Part shown: positions 13,655 through 17,901 of the stretch, in pieces
How the letters are laid out: every line of letters starts with the position of its first letter
Numbering within the stretch: position 1 is the stretch's first letter
Assembly: GCA_036703315.1 (NCBI GenBank)
Contig: DATNPH010000062.1
Coordinates: 1-17,901, forward strand
Origin: DATNPH01 sp036703315
Lineage (GTDB): Bacteria; Cyanobacteriota; Cyanobacteriia; Cyanobacteriales; Coleofasciculaceae
DNA: 17,901 bases
Direction: 5' to 3'
Position numbers and translations under genes: made by a program
The notes under the pieces: model-generated
Databases searched by the model: none
Seen by the model: only the letters and a program-made list of their open reading frames with translations
Told to the model about the DNA's origin: nothing

Positions 13655-14077
13655 ATGAATACGATCAGGAAGATTAACGATGATTTGGCGATCTCAGAAC
13701 AGATTACACCAGAGCAGTTGCAACAGATTCTCCAGGGGGGATTCAAGTCGGTACTGAACTTGCGATCGCCTGATGAGGCAGGCTTCCTGAACAACGAACA
13801 GCAACAAGTTGAGGCATTAGGACTGTACTACATCAATGTCCCAGTTAAGGTTGAGGCAATTAATGATCAAGTAGCCGCTCAAGTTCTTAACACAATTGAT
13901 GAATTATCAAAGCCAGCTCTAGTGCATTGCAACAATTCTATGCGTTCGGCTGCAATGGTGCTGATGCATATTGCGACGCAGCAAGGAGTGAGCCTGAGTC
14001 AGGCATTCAAGCAAGCTGAACACCTTGGCTTGTTTGGAAGTGGCTTGTTTGGAAGGATTCCTCACAAAGAAAACTAA
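13655..14077 (+). CDS. DUF442/BLH-type phosphatase-like protein, variant active loop
   Basis: A 140-residue protein. The motifs SVLNLRSPDEAGFL (32-45), GLYYINVPV (56-64) and VHCNNSMRSAAM (90-101) match the DUF442 (beta-lactamase hydrolase-like phosphatase) group of the tyrosine phosphatase/rhodanese superfamily. Cys92 and Arg97 keep the spacing of the phosphate-binding loop, but the loop reads CNNSMR where related cyanobacterial proteins have a Gly before the residue preceding Arg (CASGMR type, from memory). Activity may therefore be altered. The C-terminus (HLGLFGSGLFGRIP) contains a 15-base in-frame tandem duplication and is shorter than I expect for the family. It follows the receiver gene by 137 bases, with no clear ribosome binding site before the ATG. 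Substrate unknown; dephosphorylation of a signalling protein is possible but not shown. Confidence 0.75.
   Translation: MNTIRKINDDLAISEQITPEQLQQILQGGFKSVLNLRSPDEAGFLNNEQQQVEALGLYYINVPVKVEAINDQVAAQVLNTIDELSKPALVHCNNSMRSAAMVLMHIATQQGVSLSQAFKQAEHLGLFGSGLFGRIPHKEN
14026..14055 (+). repeat. 15-base direct tandem duplication
   Basis: TGGCTTGTTTGGAAG occurs twice without a gap (14026-14040 and 14041-14055). It is in frame and repeats the residues GLFG near the C-terminus of the DUF442-like protein. The identity of both copies suggests a recent slippage event. Confidence 0.9.
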
Positions 14078-14157
14078 GCCTATATAAGAGTTTCCCTGTA
14101 AGTCAATTGCCTCATTGATCACAACCTTTTTGAATCTAATTAGAGTTACTCAAAGCT

Positions 14158-14349
14158 ATGAATAGTTGCCCTTGTTGCTCTAATCAATTACTGCGTCACA
14201 TTCGCCATCAAGAAATTTACTGGTTTTGTACTTCCTGCTGGCAAGAAATGCCTAATCTAAACTCATCCTCAAAAAACGAGCAATTGAGGCTGTTTTATAA
14301 ACTCAAACAGCAACCTAACAATCAACTTTTATCACTCTCGTTATCTTAA
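14158..14349 (+). CDS. Small zinc-ribbon protein
   Basis: A 63-residue protein whose N-terminal half holds two CxxC knuckles 16 residues apart: Cys4-Pro-Cys-Cys7 (CPCC) and Cys24-Thr-Ser-Cys27 (FCTSCWQEMP). This is a minimal zinc ribbon. The C-terminal half is polar and poorly structured in appearance. I recall very similar short CPCCS.QLLRHIRH proteins in other cyanobacteria next to signalling genes, which supports a real gene, but no function is known to me. It has no clear ribosome binding site, and 80 bases separate it from the DUF442-like gene. It could bind nucleic acid or a protein partner of the adjacent kinase; this is speculation. Confidence 0.65.
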   Translation: MNSCPCCSNQLLRHIRHQEIYWFCTSCWQEMPNLNSSSKNEQLRLFYKLKQQPNNQLLSLSLS

Positions 14350-14451
14350 TCAATGAGTTTTTAATTCTAGTTCTAAAACAGTTCGTAATCCTTACCTTCG
14401 ATTTTCAAACTTGACTTTTACACAGAGTTATGCAATTTAGCTAAACTAGAA

Positions 14452-17352
14452 ATGATTATGATTACACCTCGTCTTATAGCCGAGCTTACCCCTATCGCTA
14501 CTGAATACCAGCCGACTGAGAACCGAATGTTCCAAACGTTTGATGAAGGAGTGCAGCTTAGAATTGCTATGACTATAGGACGAACCAGTGAGCAAATTAG
14601 GTCAGAAATTGAGGCAAAATTTGGTTTTATTCCGCCCTTCTTTGAGCCAGCAGAACAATCTCCACAGGTATTGGAAAATTTATGGCAGCAGACACTTTCT
14701 GCCTATGTGAATAATCCCCTACCAGCTGTGTTCAAAGAAAAACTTTCTGCCTATCTCTCGCGCTTCTGTAAAGTGCCTTACTGCATGATCTGCCATAGTT
14801 GTACCTTGCACTCATTAGGGCTGAAGGCACGAGAGGTTCTAGAGTTGCTTGAAGCACCTCTCCCAGTAGAAACGGATGTTGATGAACATCTCAGGAGACT
14901 AGCAGCGCAACCTGAACTCCTAGTATTCTGGCCAGAGTCAAACTCAATACTTGAAGAAAGCCTCCTCTACTGTTCAATATTCATTGCTTTGCAACAAGAC
15001 AGGACTGAGCATTGTCGCAATGAGCTACGCCGTCTTCTGGGGCTTGTGAACTACCAGCATCTAGTTGCGTTTATCGCTTACGTCAAGACGTGTCATGTGT
15101 GGATAGAAGCCCACCCCGAAATTGCGTATGAAGCAGATAAGCGAGTGCAGGACAATCTGGGTGCCTTACTAGAGGAGGAGCCTGAATTAGCTAATTTCTT
15201 GGGCAACTATCGCCAGAGAGTCAGGCGTGAACGCCAGAGTCGGGCGGAACAGTTGGCTGAACTGGTTGAGCGCCAGCGTCAGGAGGAGGCATTGCGACAG
15301 CAAGTCGAGCGAGAGCGACTGGTGACGGAGATTGCCCAACGCATCCGCCGTTCATTGAACCTAGAGGAGATTCTTAGCACTACAGTGTCTGAAGTACGGC
15401 AGTTTCTTCAGAGCGATCGCGTGTTCATTTACCGCTTTGAGCCAGATTGGAGTGGCATGGTGGCAGTAGAATCTGTAGCTCCTGGCTGGTTACCTATCCT
15501 AGGAACAAAAGTCAAAGACTCCTTCTTTGTAGAAGCTACTTGCCGCGAACTCTATAAACAAGGTCGTATCCAAGCAATAGCGGATATTTACACCGCAGGT
15601 TTATCCAAGTGTCATATCGATCTACTGGCTCGGCTTCAGATTAAGGCGAACTTGGTGGTGCCGATTGTGCAAGGGGAACAGTTATGGGGATTGCTAGTGG
15701 CTAACCACTGTTCCCAACCACGACAATGGCAGGCGTTAGAACTTAACTTGCTCCAGAACTTGGCAACACAGCTTGCGATCGCTATTCAGCAATCTACTCT
15801 CTTTGAGCAAGCCCAAACGGAACTAAGCGAACGTAAACGGTCAGAAGAGACAATCCGCGAACAAGCTGCTTTGCTCGACGTTACTAGCGATGCAATTTTT
15901 GTTCAAGCTCTCGACAATCAAATTTTATTCTGGAACAAAGGTGCCGAGCGCTTGTACGGCTGGCAGGCAGCCGAAGTCCTAGTCCTGAGTGCCAATGAGC
16001 TTTTAGATCAGGAGAGTTCACCTCAACTCGAAGAAATCCATAAGACAGTCACTGATGCAGGCTCGTGGCACGGTGAGCTGAATCAAGTTACTAAAGATGG
16101 CAAGGAAATTATTGTCGAAAGCCGCTGGACGCTGATGCGCGATGAACAAGGGAAACCAAAATCTATCCTTGTTGTTAACACCGACATTACGCAGAAGAAA
16201 GAACTAGAAAGGCAGTTTCTCCATGCCCAGCGGCTGGAGAGCCTTGGTACACTCGCTAGCGGCATTGCCCATGACCTAAACAATATGCTGACGCCAATTC
16301 TGATGTCAGCTCAACTGCTACAGCTAAAACTCCCCAATGTCGATGAGTCAATTCAGCGGTGGCTTCAAATGCAGGAAACCAATGCTAAACACGGAGCTGC
16401 ATTAGTCAAACAAATGCTGTCATTTGCACACAGAACTGAAGGCAAGCACACGACCCTTCAAGTTAGTCATCTGCTGTTGGAAATCAGGCAGATTGCCAAC
16501 CAGACCTTTCCTAAATCCATCGAAGTTTGTATGAACATCGACCCAGACCTTTGGGCTGTGCGTGCGGATGCCACCCAACTGCATCAGGTGCTAATGAACC
16601 TGTGCGTCAACGCTCGTGATGCAATGCCAGACGGAGGTAATCTGAGTATTTCTGCCGAAAACTTCTTCATTGATGAAAACTATAGCCGGATGCATCTTAA
16701 TGCCCAGGTTGGTCCCTACATGGTTATTAGTGTCTCAGATACGGGAACGGGCATTCCGCCTGAACTACTAGATAGAATTTTTGAGCCATTTTTCACGACC
16801 AAAGAGCTGGAAAAAGGCACGGGGCTTGGTCTTTCAACGGTGAATGGCATCATCAAAAAGCACGGTGGTTTCATCAATGTGTACAGCGAGGTCGGACGAG
16901 GAACTCAATTTAAGGTGTACTTACCAGCGGTGCAAGAAACTGAAGCTCAGCAAGCAGAAGACCTTGTACTCCCTCCGGGGCACGGAGAACTAATTTTAGT
17001 TGTGGATGATGAAGTTGCCATTCGTGAGATTACTAAAACCTCACTGGAAACCTATGGCTATAAGGTTCTAGTTGCTAATGATGGAATTGAGGCGATCGCA
17101 ATGTATGCACAGCATAAGGATGAAATCAGTGTAGTCTTGATGGATATGATGATGCCGTCTATGGATGGTTTAAAAACTATCCCTATCTTGAAAAGAATTA
17201 ACCCGCTTGTCAAGATTATTGCAGTCAGTGGAGTGACCTCAAGCGATCAGGTTAGTATAGCTACAAGTACGGGTATTGAAGCCTTTTTGTCCAAGCCCTA
17301 CACAGCGCAGCAACTACTGAAAACCTTACATTTAGTACTGAGCGCGAAATAG
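14452..17352 (+). CDS. Hybrid histidine kinase: AhpD-like domain-GAF-PAS-HisKA-HATPase-REC
   Basis: A 966-residue protein with no membrane segments. Residues about 45-225 are an AhpD/carboxymuconolactone-decarboxylase-like all-helical domain. Its core is KEKLSAYLSRFC then YCMICHSCTLH; Glu96, Cys111 and His115 line up with AhpD Glu118, Cys133 and His137, and further cysteines are 106, 114 and 117. A charged coiled coil (about 252-295) leads to a GAF domain (about 300-450) like those of cyanobacteriochromes, with Cys387-His388 at the canonical bilin-attachment place and DSFF (356-359) where others have DxCF. PAS is about 470-580. The kinase core has His607 in GIAHDLNN, Asn720 in LCVNARDAMP, DTGTGIP and GTGLGLS. 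REC is about 847-965 with Asp898 and Lys948. It is likely a cytoplasmic redox and/or light sensor. The start at 14452 lacks a good ribosome binding site. Confidence 0.92.
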   Translation: MIMITPRLIAELTPIATEYQPTENRMFQTFDEGVQLRIAMTIGRTSEQIRSEIEAKFGFIPPFFEPAEQSPQVLENLWQQTLSAYVNNPLPAVFKEKLSAYLSRFCKVPYCMICHSCTLHSLGLKAREVLELLEAPLPVETDVDEHLRRLAAQPELLVFWPESNSILEESLLYCSIFIALQQDRTEHCRNELRRLLGLVNYQHLVAFIAYVKTCHVWIEAHPEIAYEADKRVQDNLGALLEEEPELANFLGNYRQRVRRERQSRAEQLAELVERQRQEEALRQQVERERLVTEIAQRIRRSLNLEEILSTTVSEVRQFLQSDRVFIYRFEPDWSGMVAVESVAPGWLPILGTKVKDSFFVEATCRELYKQGRIQAIADIYTAGLSKCHIDLLARLQIKANLVVPIVQGEQLWGLLVANHCSQPRQWQALELNLLQNLATQLAIAIQQSTLFEQAQTELSERKRSEETIREQAALLDVTSDAIFVQALDNQILFWNKGAERLYGWQAAEVLVLSANELLDQESSPQLEEIHKTVTDAGSWHGELNQVTKDGKEIIVESRWTLMRDEQGKPKSILVVNTDITQKKELERQFLHAQRLESLGTLASGIAHDLNNMLTPILMSAQLLQLKLPNVDESIQRWLQMQETNAKHGAALVKQMLSFAHRTEGKHTTLQVSHLLLEIRQIANQTFPKSIEVCMNIDPDLWAVRADATQLHQVLMNLCVNARDAMPDGGNLSISAENFFIDENYSRMHLNAQVGPYMVISVSDTGTGIPPELLDRIFEPFFTTKELEKGTGLGLSTVNGIIKKHGGFINVYSEVGRGTQFKVYLPAVQETEAQQAEDLVLPPGHGELILVVDDEVAIREITKTSLETYGYKVLVANDGIEAIAMYAQHKDEISVVLMDMMMPSMDGLKTIPILKRINPLVKIIAVSGVTSSDQVSIATSTGIEAFLSKPYTAQQLLKTLHLVLSAK

Positions 17353-17369
17353 GAGAGCATGCAGCATTC

Positions 17370-17901
17370 TTAAATAAGTAGAAATATAGATTTAGGGGTG
17401 ATTAAAGAGTAAGAGGGGAGAAGTTGACATAGAACAGCCAAAAAATTGTTAATCACACGACCTTGTGAGTCGATGATTGACTGGTTGAAGTTGAATCCGT
17501 TCAGGTTGAACGCCATCGTGCTGATACCTAAGGAGGTAAACCAGATGCCAATCACAGGCCAGGCAGCTAGGAAGAAGTGCAAGCTACGGCTGTTGTTGAA
17601 GCTAGCGTATTGGAATATCAACCGACCGAAGTAACCGTGTGCTGCCACGATGTTGTAGGTTTCTTCTTCTTGTCCGAACTTGTAACCGTAGTTTTGTGAT
17701 TCGGTTTCGGTTGTTTCACGTACCAGAGAAGAAGTCACTAGAGAACCGTGCATTGCACTGAACAATGAACCGCCGAATACTCCAGCTACACCGAGTTGGT
17801 GGAACGGGTGCATCAGGATGTTGTGCTCCGCTTGGAACACGAACATGAAGTTGAATGTTCCCGAAATGCCTAGTGGCATGCCATCGCTGAATGAACCTTG
17901 T
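17370..17901 (-). CDS. psbA: psbA, photosystem II D1 protein, C-terminally truncated (5' part outside window)
   Basis: The minus-strand frame enters at the window edge as QGSFSDGMPLGISG and follows D1 closely. Visible residues, in standard D1 numbering, include Glu189, His190 (partner of the redox tyrosine), His198 (P680 ligand), His215 and His272 (non-haem iron), and the QB-pocket Ser264. Identity holds to DSQGRVIN (about residue 315) and then changes to NFLAVLCQLL and a stop at 17372-17370. Normal D1 continues with TWADVLNRAN and ends at Ala344 after processing. This copy therefore lacks the manganese ligands His332, Glu333, His337, Asp342 and Ala344 and cannot support water oxidation. It converges on the AhpD-type kinase, with 17 bases between the stops. 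Most likely this is a broken extra copy of psbA; an assembly join or a D1 variant is also possible. Confidence 0.93.
   Translation of the reverse strand, partial: QGSFSDGMPLGISGTFNFMFVFQAEHNILMHPFHQLGVAGVFGGSLFSAMHGSLVTSSLVRETTETESQNYGYKFGQEEETYNIVAAHGYFGRLIFQYASFNNSRSLHFFLAAWPVIGIWFTSLGISTMAFNLNGFNFNQSIIDSQGRVINNFLAVLCQLLPSYSLITPKSIFLLI

Noticed and set aside
14411..14440. TTGACT resembling a -35 box before the AhpD-type kinase
   Set aside because: No good -10 box lies 16-18 bases downstream (AATTTA at best), so I do not call a promoter.
1..17901. CRISPR array, tRNA or rRNA genes
   Set aside because: I looked for regularly spaced direct repeats and for tRNA-like or rRNA-like segments near the transposase remnant and in the gaps and saw none, although a covariance-model search would be decisive.

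Overview
The window is cyanobacterial. It carries the end of a psbA gene (photosystem II D1 protein), a DUF3611 membrane protein of the cyanobacterial/plastid type, a GAF domain of the cyanobacteriochrome lineage, an ethylene-receptor-type sensor kinase, and at least ten copies of the HIP1 octamer GCGATCGC (for example at 2610, 2886, 5394, 6849, 10089, 13439, 15774 and 17092). I saw no HIP1 copy in the first 2 kb. The species cannot be named from this sequence.

Left part (1-5.6 kb): an accessory, eroded region. It opens with the start of a GC-rich glycosyltransferase gene on the minus strand (100 of 150 bases are G or C). Then comes about 1.1 kb with only gene fossils, including the PDZ end of an HtrA-type protease broken by two in-frame TAA codons. 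An intact DUF3611 gene follows, then a minus-strand transposase fossil related to TnsB of Tn7-like/CAST elements, broken at both ends. Next is a compact three-gene cassette: two small membrane proteins with similar C-terminal ends and a fused ATPase-permease ABC exporter. A 30-codon remnant that looks like the start of a DISARM drmA gene lies behind it.

Middle and right part (5.6-17.35 kb): almost all signal transduction, all on the plus strand. In order: a REC-winged helix-HPt-REC-REC-GGDEF regulator; a VapC toxin gene abutting an unusually large antitoxin-like gene; a large hybrid histidine kinase with an ethylene-binding membrane domain, three PAS domains and two receiver domains; an overlapping stand-alone receiver; a DUF442-type phosphatase-like protein; a tiny zinc-ribbon protein; and a second hybrid kinase that starts with an AhpD-like thiol domain followed by a cyanobacteriochrome-like GAF domain. 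The two kinases, the stand-alone receiver and the multi-receiver regulator carry enough receiver and HPt domains to form phosphorelays, but which ones talk to each other cannot be read from the sequence.

Right edge: a psbA gene on the minus strand converges on the second kinase. Its D1 frame is normal up to about residue 315 and then runs into unrelated sequence, so it lacks all C-terminal manganese-cluster ligands. The points most worth checking are the AhpD-like kinase sensor, the oversized antitoxin, the ethylene-type kinase, the ABC cassette and the truncated psbA.
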